Source: Eubacterium ruminantium (lineage in GTDB: Bacteria; Bacillota; Clostridia; Lachnospirales; Lachnospiraceae). From it: 64,000 bases of DNA. Below the pieces are notes generated by a model. The model was not told the DNA's origin. It did not search any database and saw nothing but the letters and a program-made list of their open reading frames with translations. The stretch is from positions 358,673 to 422,672 of the forward strand of contig FNUU01000001.1 of the NCBI GenBank assembly GCA_900108205.1. Direction: 5' to 3'. Each line of letters starts with the position of its first letter. The first letter of the stretch is position 1. The translations under genes and the position numbers were made by a program. Of the stretch, positions 36,373-44,314 are shown piece by piece.

Positions 36373-36993
36373 TTATCTGTTCTGATAGTAAAAAATTGCC
36401 AGGTTTGTCCTGTCCCTGAGATCTAATTTACGCAGTATATTGCTCAGATAATTTCTCACGGTTCCTTCTGACAGGTAAAGCTTATCTGCGATTTCTTTAT
36501 TTGACAGACCATTCGCAACCTCTTCGATGATTTCCATCTCCTGAGGTGTTATGCCGGATTTCCGGTAATCAAAACTCTCCTTTCGGCTTATCATGTCCGG
36601 AAGCTTTTCGATTATATCATTTCCAAAAACACTCTGTCCTTTATAAACCGTCTTTACCGCAGGAATAATACTATCAAAATCCTGCTTGATGATATACCCC
36701 TTTGCCCCAAGAGAAATAGCCTTTACTATATATTCGTCATCATTAAATGTTGTGAGATACAGTATCTTTGCATCACTATACTTTTCTATGATGGCAGCGC
36801 CCGCTTCAAGTCCTGTCATTCCTGCCATTCTGATATCCATAAGAAGAACATCAGGCTTATACTCTTCATATAGTTTTATCGCCTCTGCGCCGCTGCTGCC
36901 GGTCGCTGCAACTTCTATCTCACTGTCTGATGAAAGAATGGTCTTAAGGCTCATAGCCACCAGACTGTCATCATCCACGATCAGTATTCTCAT
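36373..36993 (-). CDS. NarL/LuxR-type response regulator
   Basis: A 206-residue response regulator. The receiver domain has the acidic pocket VDDDS and phospho-acceptor Asp53 in DVLLMDIRMAG, the LYLTTFNDDEYI and GYIIKQDFD lysine segment. The C-terminal LuxR helix-turn-helix (about 148-195) reads GITPQEMEIIEEVANGLSNKEIA. It forms a pair with the histidine kinase 38 nt upstream and sits at the end of an ABC-2 exporter operon, like the LiaRS/DesKR-type systems that regulate their own exporter. Confidence 0.93.
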   Translation of the reverse strand: MRILIVDDDSLVAMSLKTILSSDSEIEVAATGSSGAEAIKLYEEYKPDVLLMDIRMAGMTGLEAGAAIIEKYSDAKILYLTTFNDDEYIVKAISLGAKGYIIKQDFDSIIPAVKTVYKGQSVFGNDIIEKLPDMISRKESFDYRKSGITPQEMEIIEEVANGLSNKEIADKLYLSEGTVRNYLSNILRKLDLRDRTNLAIFYYQNR

Positions 36994-37031
36994 CTATCCA
37001 TACCAAATGATAAAATCATTTCCTTTCATTT

Positions 37032-38141
37032 TTAATTCTTCGGTATTCTTACAAACACTCTGAAGCCATTGTTATTTGTAAATAACGCCTGTCCGCCGAG
37101 CTGTTCCGCTCTTGTCCTGATATTGTCAAGCCCCATGCCGTTTCCGGTAAAACTAACTTCCCTTGCCTCTCCGGGTTCATTTTCATTTATAACCTCATAG
37201 TCATGTATGACTATCTTATACATAACAGGATGCTCTTCAATATTTATATCCACATTGCTGTTATGACTGTACTTGGATATATTGGACAACGCCTCTTTGA
37301 TAATATTTATTGTAGCATATTTTATCTCTTTTGGCATATTTCTTCCGGAAATATCACAATCAAATCTGACATTATATTTATTCTTGAGAGGTTCTGCCAT
37401 CTCTTTTACCGCTTCCTCGACATCAATTGACTCGTCTCTGATATCATGAACACTTTCTCTGATGTTATTCATGGCAGTATCAAGAGTTTCCCTGAGACTG
37501 GAAAGTTCTTTTGAAACCGGTTCATTCTTATGCACCACCATCATTGCCCCAACCTGCAGAAGTGAACGACTAAGCATATGCCCCACATTATCATGAATTT
37601 CTCTGGCAATCCTGTTTCTTTCCGACAACTGGGCAAGATAAATATTCTTATCCTGCTCATTTAAAAGCGTTCTGTTCTGGCTTCTGAGTTTTTCCTTCTG
37701 TACTTCGCCCTCATCTCTGATCTTTTTATTATCCTTCTCCAGTTTCTGCTGTTTACCGGAAACATATGAAATATAAAGAGAAAGAATAATGATAATAACA
37801 AATAACACATAGTTATCCGGTTCAAAATGCTCTGCCGAAAAAGCAATTCCGGCAAATGAAATAAGACCGGCTGCAATCTGTCGGTCAGATAATATTTCAT
37901 ATACGGTTATCGGAAGAAGCATAGCCGCCTCCGGAAAGACTATAGCTGCAATGCTGATAATGATTTCCAGTGCTATATTTACCTTTCTTCCTAAAGCTCC
38001 TCCCATCCTGAAATAAGACATCATAAATGCAGCCGTGATCATGAAAAATATCATGACCACAAGCTGCATACCACTGAATTTACGGCTTATCAAAAATGAT
38101 GTAAATGCCATTATTAACATTTTATCAATTATATTTCTCAA
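37032..38141 (-). CDS. HisKA_3-type sensor histidine kinase
   Basis: A 369-residue kinase with about six transmembrane helices in the first 130 residues and no large extracellular domain. It has a coiled linker, the HisKA_3 dimerisation helix with the phospho-His in RNRIAREIHDNVGHML, and an HATPase domain with N-box IIKEALSNISKYS and G-box GNGMGLDNIRTRAEQL. The start is TTG 38141, with AAAGGTGAT upstream, 12 nt from the permease gene. Such intramembrane-sensing kinases respond to envelope stress or to the neighbouring exporter. Confidence 0.93.
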   Translation of the reverse strand: MRNIIDKMLIMAFTSFLISRKFSGMQLVVMIFFMITAAFMMSYFRMGGALGRKVNIALEIIISIAAIVFPEAAMLLPITVYEILSDRQIAAGLISFAGIAFSAEHFEPDNYVLFVIIIILSLYISYVSGKQQKLEKDNKKIRDEGEVQKEKLRSQNRTLLNEQDKNIYLAQLSERNRIAREIHDNVGHMLSRSLLQVGAMMVVHKNEPVSKELSSLRETLDTAMNNIRESVHDIRDESIDVEEAVKEMAEPLKNKYNVRFDCDISGRNMPKEIKYATINIIKEALSNISKYSHNSNVDINIEEHPVMYKIVIHDYEVINENEPGEAREVSFTGNGMGLDNIRTRAEQLGGQALFTNNNGFRVFVRIPKN

Positions 38142-38153
38142 AATATCACCTTT

Positions 38154-39296
38154 TTACTCAGCCCTTTTAACGTTATACTTTCCAACGGCAAGTCCTATTG
38201 CCATAACCATAACCCCAAAGAGCAGCTGAATCAATAGGCAATTTGCAATATCTGCGAGTTCCTTGCCGCTCTTGATCCTTGCAAGCGCCTCTGAATACCA
38301 GTATGTAGGAAGAAATTTTCCTATCGCTTTGGCGCCTCCGCCCAGGAATTCAAGCGGTACGAAGATACCACCGAGGAAGCAGAACGAAAGTCCGATTATA
38401 TTTGTAAGTCCGGCCGCAAAATCAATCTTGATCCTGAAATTCGATAAAGCCACAATCATCATAACAACGGTCAGACTGAAAACAGCAAGATCCAGAAGTA
38501 CAAGGAACCACCTGTCGGTAAAGGATTCCTTTGACATTACAGTACCTATACATGTAAGTATGACGAAAATAAATAATGTTACAACAGATACCGCTGCCGC
38601 CAGAGAAAGCTGGATCTTCGTATTCGATGTAGCAGAAATATTGGTCCTCTTGTTTATGATCTCTGTATTGAATCTGAGTATTACGGGAAGCACTGCAGAG
38701 AAAAGCAGCGTCAGAAGTCCGTAAGGAAGGCACTGAAAAACAAGGAATATGCTCGAAACTGTCTCCTTATCGTCACCTGTCATTTCCACTGAACTGTGAT
38801 CCATAAGTGCAGTTTGTGCAAGTTCTGCCGCTTCACTAACATTATATCCGCCCTTCATATAATTAGCAAAAAGGTTCAGATAGCTTTCAATCTCGGCTTC
38901 AACGAGGTAGCCCATTCTGCTGCCTGCGTCCTTGGTGCTTTCGATCATTGTTGCAGTATCAGTATTTCCTGCCTCAAAGGCATCACCAAAGCCCTTTGGT
39001 ATAACAAGGTAGTTGGAAATCTTTGTATAATACATAAGGAGTGCTATCTGTTCATCAGTATATTCTCCTTCTTTGATATCATTCATTTCATCCAGGAAAG
39101 CTACCAGCTCTCCGGAAATCTCGGAATTGTCATTGTCAATTACAACAAGGCCATGACTTGTTGTTGAATACTTGTTGTCAGAGCTGCCGCTCATACCTGC
39201 AAGCATTGCTGTTACTCCAATTGATATAGACAAATATACTATGATTGAGATTTTGTAATTCTTAAGCACTTTGAAGAAAGTCTTAAATACTGTCAT
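38154..39296 (-). CDS. ABC-2 type transporter permease (second)
   Basis: A 380-residue ABC-2 permease of the DrrB/YhgE kind: one N-terminal helix (YKISIIVYLSISIGVTAML), a large extracellular segment of about 170 residues, and five C-terminal helices with FLGGIFVPLEFLGG. ATG 39296 is set by AAGGAGGAAC six bases upstream and overlaps the end of the previous permease by 14 nt, so translation is coupled. With its neighbour it should form the membrane channel of the exporter. Confidence 0.9.
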   Translation of the reverse strand: MTVFKTFFKVLKNYKISIIVYLSISIGVTAMLAGMSGSSDNKYSTTSHGLVVIDNDNSEISGELVAFLDEMNDIKEGEYTDEQIALLMYYTKISNYLVIPKGFGDAFEAGNTDTATMIESTKDAGSRMGYLVEAEIESYLNLFANYMKGGYNVSEAAELAQTALMDHSSVEMTGDDKETVSSIFLVFQCLPYGLLTLLFSAVLPVILRFNTEIINKRTNISATSNTKIQLSLAAAVSVVTLFIFVILTCIGTVMSKESFTDRWFLVLLDLAVFSLTVVMMIVALSNFRIKIDFAAGLTNIIGLSFCFLGGIFVPLEFLGGGAKAIGKFLPTYWYSEALARIKSGKELADIANCLLIQLLFGVMVMAIGLAVGKYNVKRAE

Positions 39297-40428
39297 AGCT
39301 GTTCCTCCTTCCAAGGAATAATCCTGCAACTATAAGTACGATCGATACCGCTGTCATAATGATCAGACATTCATAAAACCTTTTATCCGGACCGAAGATG
39401 TTCAGATTATAATAAGCATCCCCCATGATTGCTGCCGGGTTGATGCGGTTAATGATAGGAGCCTTCTCTTCAATATCCACCTTTATGTCGCCTATCATAA
39501 GTCCGGAAAGTGCGCAGCTGCCGAGTGTGATTGCAACAAGTATACTCTCTTTCTTGCTGACGGCCATGCTGCCGAAATTACCTACAAAGAATCCAAGTGC
39601 GATCCCGAGAAGCGATCCGACCGCTGTCGTTACGAATATAAGTATCGTATCTCCGCCGAATTTGATTCTGAGACCAAAGATCAGATAAGCGAGTCCGATA
39701 AATACGATAACAGTCTGTACTATATATGCTGCCAGAAAGCCTCCAAGCTGAAATATGCTTCTCTTAAGCGGTGAAGCGTTGGTTCTTGCACCGATTGCCG
39801 ACATGTTTGCCTGGCAGTTATTTCCTATTCTCAGGCTGTTCATGGAACCAAACAGAGCTGTCATAACCATCAGATTATAGAAGTAGGCAACATAAGGGTC
39901 CTTATTTTCACCGGCCATATCCTTTTGATCTATGTAATTCGCTCTTTCAGAGATACTTGCAATCACCTCCGGAAGCTTGTCCGGATGTTCTGCCGCAACC
40001 TTCTCAACAAGGTCAGCACTCTGATTGTAGGCTGTTACTATACTCTCCTGAACCGATGTCTGATTTCCGTTGGTCTTAGCCTTAAGCAGAAGTCTTCCGT
40101 TATCTGTGATGGTTATGATACCGTTGACATCCTCATCATCAAGAAGCTTCTCTGCCTTCTCAAGATCCATAACCTCTATATCCAGCATCTTCTTACCGTT
40201 CGTTTCGAGATTTGAAAGAAAATCCGTGATCTGACTCTTTATATCCTCGTCAGCGGTTTCATATATAACCGCCGTTTTTATCGGTTCTGAGACAAAAGAT
40301 TTGAAAAGGCTTCCGAATGCGATGTAGAATAGTGTTCCGAGAACTATCGGAAACATAAGCGTCCAGAAGACATTGCTCTTATTTCTTATTCCTATCTTCA
40401 GCTGTTTTGAAAAAACGTTAGAAAACAT
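39283..40428 (-). CDS. ABC-2 type transporter permease (first)
   Basis: A 381-residue ABC-2 permease with the same plan as the next gene: N-terminal helix (VFWTLMFPIVLGTLFYIAF), a long extracellular region (about 40-190), then five or six helices (LGIALGFFVGNFGSMAVSKKE, LIVAGLFLGRR). ATG 40428 has AGGAGGCGTA upstream and follows the ATPase stop by 1 nt. Heterodimeric ABC-2 permeases with large outer domains commonly export peptides, lipids or antibiotics; the substrate is unknown. Confidence 0.9.
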   Translation of the reverse strand: MFSNVFSKQLKIGIRNKSNVFWTLMFPIVLGTLFYIAFGSLFKSFVSEPIKTAVIYETADEDIKSQITDFLSNLETNGKKMLDIEVMDLEKAEKLLDDEDVNGIITITDNGRLLLKAKTNGNQTSVQESIVTAYNQSADLVEKVAAEHPDKLPEVIASISERANYIDQKDMAGENKDPYVAYFYNLMVMTALFGSMNSLRIGNNCQANMSAIGARTNASPLKRSIFQLGGFLAAYIVQTVIVFIGLAYLIFGLRIKFGGDTILIFVTTAVGSLLGIALGFFVGNFGSMAVSKKESILVAITLGSCALSGLMIGDIKVDIEEKAPIINRINPAAIMGDAYYNLNIFGPDKRFYECLIIMTAVSIVLIVAGLFLGRRNSYDSI

Positions 40429-40429
40429 C

Positions 40430-41380
40430 CTACGCCTCCTTATCTCTGAGTGACTTACCTGTGATTTCAAGGAATACATCATTTAGGGTTGGCAACTCAG
40501 AATATATTCTGTCATATTTAATATCATTCTCTGCGAAATAATCAATCACATGCGAAATATTATGTCTTCCGCCGGCACATTTTATTGTAAGTCTTCCTGC
40601 CATATACTGAACATCATATACATGACTCAGCTTTTTAATATTCTCTATATGATCCTTGTGAAGATTCTTGATATCTACGATCACATTTTCGGTATTCTTT
40701 ATGCTGCGTTTCAGATCATCGCTGCTGCCTTCAGCAACATTTTTTCCTTTGTCCATGATAAGAATATGCGTACATATCTGCTCAACCTCTTCCATGTAAT
40801 GGCTGGTATAAATGATGGTCGCTCCATTTTTATTCAGCTCTGTGATTCCCTCCAGAATCTTATTTCGGCTCTGCGGATCAACAGCAACTGTAGGCTCATC
40901 CATTATTATCAGCTCAGGTTTATGAGCAATACCACAGGCTATATTAAGTCTTCTGAGAAGGCCTCCCGAAAGCTTCTTAGGCTTAAATTTTCTGAAATCC
41001 TCAAGGCCTACAAATTTAATAGCTTCCTCTACACATTGCTTTCTTTCATTTTTATCTGTAATGTAAAGCCCGCAGAAATAATCTATATTTTCATATACGG
41101 TCAGTTCATCAAATACTGCAACATTCTGCATTACCACTCCGATCCTTCTCTTAAGATCGAATCTGCCGCTTTTCATCTTTTCGCCAAAAAGCTTTATCTC
41201 TCCGTTATCATAATTAAGCAGTGAAAGAATGCAGTTTATAGTTGTTGTCTTACCGGAACCATTTGGTCCGAGAAGTCCGAAAACCTCTCCCTTCTCGATA
41301 TTCATATTAAAATTATCAAGAGCTATAAGTTCCTTATATCTTTTCACAAGATTTTTTACCTCAACTACTGTCTCTGCCAT
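40430..41380 (-). CDS. ABC-2 transporter ATP-binding protein
   Basis: A 316-residue DrrA-like ATPase: Walker A LLGPNGSGKTTT, Q-loop VVMQNVAVF, signature KLSGGLLRRLNIA, Walker B LIIMDEPTVAVD, H-loop IIYTSHYMEEV, and a C-terminal regulatory extension. ATG 41380 is set by GAGGAGGAAA. First gene of the operon ATPase-permease-permease-kinase-regulator. The upstream region holds TGACA-type inverted repeats that may be the regulator's binding sites. Confidence 0.94.
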   Translation of the reverse strand: MAETVVEVKNLVKRYKELIALDNFNMNIEKGEVFGLLGPNGSGKTTTINCILSLLNYDNGEIKLFGEKMKSGRFDLKRRIGVVMQNVAVFDELTVYENIDYFCGLYITDKNERKQCVEEAIKFVGLEDFRKFKPKKLSGGLLRRLNIACGIAHKPELIIMDEPTVAVDPQSRNKILEGITELNKNGATIIYTSHYMEEVEQICTHILIMDKGKNVAEGSSDDLKRSIKNTENVIVDIKNLHKDHIENIKKLSHVYDVQYMAGRLTIKCAGGRHNISHVIDYFAENDIKYDRIYSELPTLNDVFLEITGKSLRDKEA

Positions 41381-41535
41381 TTTATTTCCTCCTCGCATTT
41401 ACGAATAACATTTTTTTGTTTTCTTCATTAATTTTCTTTTACCACAGGTCTTCAAATCTTTTTTGTTCCTGCTGTTTGATCATATATTATAACTATCCGG
41501 TTTTAAATGTTAGTGTTAAACGTAATAAGCTGATA

Positions 41536-41617
41536 TGACATTTGTCACATTGATCTTTAACAGATCAGCGGATTAAATAACAATAAATCGTCATTTTGAC
41601 AATTTATTGTTTGTCAA
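41536..41617. promoter_or_regulatory. TGACA-type inverted repeats upstream of the ABC-2 operon
   Basis: TGACA-TT-TGTCA lies at 41536-41547 and TTGACAA-8-TTGTCAA at 41596-41617, about 160-240 bp before the ATPase start. Minus-strand TATAAT at about 41486-41491 could be the -10 box, without a good -35, as expected for an activator-dependent promoter. Confidence 0.35.
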
Positions 41618-41687
41618 CTCTTTTTTTACAATTTTTTTTATTTCATGTCATACTTTGTTCATAAATAGATTGTATTATAAACACAAC

Positions 41688-41763
41688 GAAGTAAGTAAAA
41701 GCTTCTTTTCATAGTTTTCATAGTTTAGATAAAAAAACCGCTGTTTCGAAGAGCGGTTTTTTT
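41688..41763 (+). ncRNA. Candidate small RNA, unit 1 of a tandem pair
   Basis: A promoter-like block (ACTTTGTTCA ... TATAAACACAACGAAG) is followed by TTTTCATAGTTTTCATAG and then an intrinsic terminator (41731-41763, AAACCGCT/AGCGGTTT with T7). The same order recurs about 200 bp downstream with conserved blocks, which supports a real short transcript. Strand chosen from the promoter-like block; the terminator is symmetrical. Confidence 0.35.
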
Positions 41764-41886
41764 ATGCCTTTTTATACATATGTAAGTGTCAATATTTAAA
41801 TGTATAGTAAATTATCTATAAATTATTTACTTATTTTTTTATTTAACATAATACTTTGTTCACATATGTATAGTAGTATAAATACA

Positions 41887-41973
41887 ACGAAGCAAAGAGA
41901 AAAAAACCTTTTCATTTCATAGTTTTCATAGTTTAGAAAAAAACCGCTCATGTAAGTTATGAGCGGTTTTTTT
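41887..41973 (+). ncRNA. Candidate small RNA, unit 2 of a tandem pair
   Basis: Same layout as unit 1: ACTTTGTTCA, TATAAATACAACGAAG, TTTCATAGTTTTCATAGTTTAG, and a terminator (41937-41973, AAACCGCTCAT/ATGAGCGGTTT with T7). The terminator stem differs in sequence from unit 1 while keeping its base pairing, a compensatory pattern expected for a functional hairpin. Confidence 0.35.
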
Positions 41974-41982
41974 GGTTGATAT

Positions 41983-42045
41983 CATGAGAATCAAAAACTG
42001 TTTTTCATAATCCTGCAGGACTAAAGTTCCTCCGGTATCTTATTA
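41983..42045 (+). repeat. Partial copy of the dispersed structured repeat
   Basis: Contains ATGAGAATCAAAAACTG, TCATAATCCTGCAGGACTAA and TCCTCCGGTATCTTAT, diverged from the 117-bp consensus. Confidence 0.7.
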
Positions 42046-42116
42046 CTATAATGCTAAATCATGAAAATCCGGTATTCAGTTTAGATATTTAAACAGATAT
42101 ATCCGTATAAATATGA

Positions 42117-42668
42117 TCAGTATGAATATAATTCATAATCCTTTTCATACAGATCACAGGCCTCTTTGAAAAGTTCTTTTTTACTTCTGCTCCTGCTGCT
42201 GTTCGGATATATTGGTTCGTCAGGACAGTCATAATCCATAAGCTTACGTACTATCTCATTCATTTTTTTACCATAAATGGTTTTCTCAAAATATATCTTT
42301 ATCCCACTATCATGAAACTGAGTGGTTTCTCCCATAACATGAATTATATCAATCCTGTTACTGTCACTTGGATTCTCCAGCTTTACCATCTCATCCAGAA
42401 GCCTGAGGGCATATCCTTCCGGAGAGATGTAGCCTCTGGAGAAAACGTCCAGGATCACTCTTATGGCATGCCACGCTCGGTCAGGATCAATACTGAAGAT
42501 TTCAAAATTATCCTCTAAAATATCCCTGTCCCATTTTGCCTTATCTGCATCGGATATATTCAGCAGCTTGTAATTTTTATAGGCCTTATCCCCTATCTCA
42601 TGCCACATGGCATAGCCTTCATCTCCGTATAATTCTTTATATATATCTTCCGCCTCTACAAGAGTCAT
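42117..42668 (-). CDS. Unknown protein, 183 residues
   Basis: A soluble acidic protein (EAEDIYKELYGDEGYAMWHEIG; DPDRAWHAIRVILDVFSRGYISPEGYALRLLDEM; DIIHVMGETTQFHDSGIKIYFE). It has no signal peptide, membrane segment or motif I recognise. ATG 42668 is preceded by AAGGAGG at good spacing, which supports it as a real gene. It stands alone between the small-RNA region and a repeat-rich intergenic stretch. Its size and Trp/Tyr-rich style resemble immunity-type proteins, but this is only an impression. Confidence 0.7.
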   Translation of the reverse strand: MTLVEAEDIYKELYGDEGYAMWHEIGDKAYKNYKLLNISDADKAKWDRDILEDNFEIFSIDPDRAWHAIRVILDVFSRGYISPEGYALRLLDEMVKLENPSDSNRIDIIHVMGETTQFHDSGIKIYFEKTIYGKKMNEIVRKLMDYDCPDEPIYPNSSRSRSKKELFKEACDLYEKDYELYSY

Positions 42669-42692
42669 ATTTCCTGCCTCCTTATCTGCCTA

Positions 42693-42795
42693 TCTCGTGC
42701 TTGTTTTTCTTCTGATAAATATTTATATAAAAAGCAAAAACCGCATCTCATAATCATAATCCTTCGTGGCTATAGTCCCTCCGGTCTCTTATATC
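42693..42795 (+). repeat. Rearranged copy of the dispersed structured repeat
   Basis: Begins with the 3' part of the unit (CTCGTGCTTGTTTTTCTTCTG) and continues with AAAAGCAAAAACCGCATCTC and TAGTCCCTCCGGTCTCTTAT, as expected for a remnant of two tandem units. Confidence 0.7.
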
Positions 42796-43020
42796 TTAAT
42801 GACCATATAGTAATATGTCCATAATTTTATAATCATATAATCACATTTTTACATAAATATTTATATGAACATTTTTACATGAATATCATTATATGAACAT
42901 TTTACATGAATAGTTTTTTTCATATCTCACTATTCATATCATTATAATTGAGAAAAAAGCCTCTCTCTTGCCCTTGCATATTTATTATTTATAAGTATAT
43001 ACTAGGATGTATTCTTAATA

Positions 43021-43137
43021 TAACTTATCAGAAGAAAAACAAGCACGAGTGAAACGAGTATTTGTTTTTCTTGATAAGTTACCGGAGGGACTTTAGTCCC
43101 GCAGGATTATGAGATGCGGTTTTTGCTTCTCATAATG
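43021..43137 (-). repeat. Full 117-bp dispersed structured repeat, tandem copy 1
   Basis: Contains three hairpins: AACTTATCA...TGATAAGTT with inner AAGAAAAACAA/TTGTTTTTCTT, GGGACT/AGTCCC, and ATTATGAG/CTCATAAT. Nearly identical to the adjacent copy. Confidence 0.9.
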
Positions 43138-43254
43138 TAACTTATCATAAGAAAAACAAGCACAAGTGAAACGAGTATTTGTTTTTCTTGATAAGTTACC
43201 GGAGGGACTTTAGTCCCGCAGGATTATGAGATGCGTTTTTTGCTTCTCATAATA
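43138..43254 (-). repeat. Full 117-bp dispersed structured repeat, tandem copy 2
   Basis: Same length and orientation as copy 1, differing at only a few positions (for example CATAAG for CAGAAG, CACAAG for CACGAG, GCGTTT for GCGGTT). Confidence 0.9.
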
Positions 43255-43270
43255 TATATCAATAAACCCA

Positions 43271-43331
43271 TATCTTATCCGGAAAAGCAAATACTCACAT
43301 CGCCGCTGGCTTGTTTTTTTCTGATAAGATA
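43271..43331 (-). repeat. Diverged half copy of the dispersed repeat
   Basis: TATCTTATC ... GATAAGATA arms around AAAGCAAATACTC and GGCTTGTTTTTTTC, the long-hairpin part of the unit, ending just before the PHP gene. Confidence 0.65.
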
Positions 43332-43358
43332 AACGATAAACATATAAAGGAGCAAATG

Positions 43359-44207
43359 ATGATACCTGATTATCATTTACATACAGAGTTTTCCGGCGAC
43401 TGCGATACACCCGTTATTGAGGTTATTAAAGCTGCCGCCGCAAAAGGAATGAATTCCATCTGCATAACAGACCATAATGATATGGACTTTCCTGAAACAC
43501 CTGATAATGTCAATTTCGATCTTGATATGGATAAATATATAACCAGCCTTACAGATCTCAGGAACAGACTTCTGACTGACAACAGCCTGCAAAAAAGCCT
43601 CGGGATAAACAGCTTCGATCTTCGTATCGGTGTTGAACAGGGTGTAATGCCTGACACCTGCGAAAAGCTTTCTGATTTCAGCTCAAAATATCCCGGACTG
43701 GATTTTATAATCTGTTCAACGCATGTTATAGATGATATGGATCCCTATTATCCGGAATATTTTCAGCAGCACGATGAAAAAGAAGGCTACAGACATTATT
43801 TCGAAACAATACTTCATAACGTCACTCACTTTGATGATTATAACGTTTACGGTCATATCGATTATATTCTGCGCTACGGTCCGACCAAAGCAGAAAATTT
43901 CAGGATCAAAGACTATTATGATATACTTGAGGCATCCTTCAAGGAGATAATTTATAAAGGCAAGGGCATTGAGATTAATACCGGCAGCCTCTACAGAGGT
44001 CTGGATTTTATGCACCCTTCCGACGATATACTGACTCTGTATAAGGAGCTTGGCGGAGAGATAATAACTGTCGGAAGCGATTCTCACGACAGTAAACATG
44101 TCGGATACGCCTTTGATCTTGCGGCTGAAAAACTCCTTTCAATGGGTTTCCGCTACTACTGTACCTTCAGCAGCCTGAAACCTGAGTTTCACAGTTTAAA
44201 CAGTTAA
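43359..44207 (+). CDS. PHP-family histidinol-phosphatase (HisJ/HisK type)
   Basis: A 282-residue PHP-domain metal phosphatase: DYHLHTEFSGDC (first His-x-His), CITDHNDMDF, GVEQGV, ICSTHVIDD, YGHIDYILRY and VGSDSHDSKHVG supply the trinuclear metal ligands. HisJ-type enzymes dephosphorylate histidinol phosphate in histidine synthesis; no other his gene is adjacent. ATG 43359 (after an ATG at 43356) is chosen for its spacing to AAAGGAG. Upstream in-frame sequence lies in a repeat and was rejected. Confidence 0.85.
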   Translation: MIPDYHLHTEFSGDCDTPVIEVIKAAAAKGMNSICITDHNDMDFPETPDNVNFDLDMDKYITSLTDLRNRLLTDNSLQKSLGINSFDLRIGVEQGVMPDTCEKLSDFSSKYPGLDFIICSTHVIDDMDPYYPEYFQQHDEKEGYRHYFETILHNVTHFDDYNVYGHIDYILRYGPTKAENFRIKDYYDILEASFKEIIYKGKGIEINTGSLYRGLDFMHPSDDILTLYKELGGEIITVGSDSHDSKHVGYAFDLAAEKLLSMGFRYYCTFSSLKPEFHSLNS

Positions 44208-44225
44208 AACTTAAAAAAATCACTT

Positions 44226-44255
44226 TTGACACCCGCATAAAACATATGTTATACT
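44226..44255 (+). promoter_or_regulatory. SigA-type promoter of metA
   Basis: TTGACA at 44226-44231 and TATACT at 44250-44255 with an 18-bp spacer, 60 bp before the metA start. No SAM riboswitch or T-box is visible between them. Confidence 0.75.
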
Positions 44256-44314
44256 ATAAATTCAGTTATTACATTATAAGCATCAAGTATAACCATACAT
44301 AAGGAAGTGATATA

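Larger units (their letters stand above)
41399..42116. other. 718-bp non-coding region with tandem small-RNA-like units
   Basis: No protein gene. It holds candidate operators for the ABC-2 operon (41536-41617), two similar units each with a promoter-like block and a terminator (about 41650-41763 and 41850-41973), and a partial copy of the dispersed repeat (41983-42045). Confidence 0.7.
42669..43358. other. 690-bp repeat-rich intergenic region
   Basis: No gene is seen. It contains a rearranged copy of the dispersed repeat (42693-42795), AT-rich sequence with repeated ATATGAACATTTTTACATGAATA words (about 42850-42930), two tandem full copies of the repeat (43021-43137, 43138-43254) and a diverged half copy (43271-43331). 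Confidence 0.75.

Noticed and set aside
44208-44314. SAM riboswitch or T-box upstream of metA
   Set aside because: Only 107 nt are available and a SigA promoter occupies them; no conserved riboswitch elements or terminator were seen.
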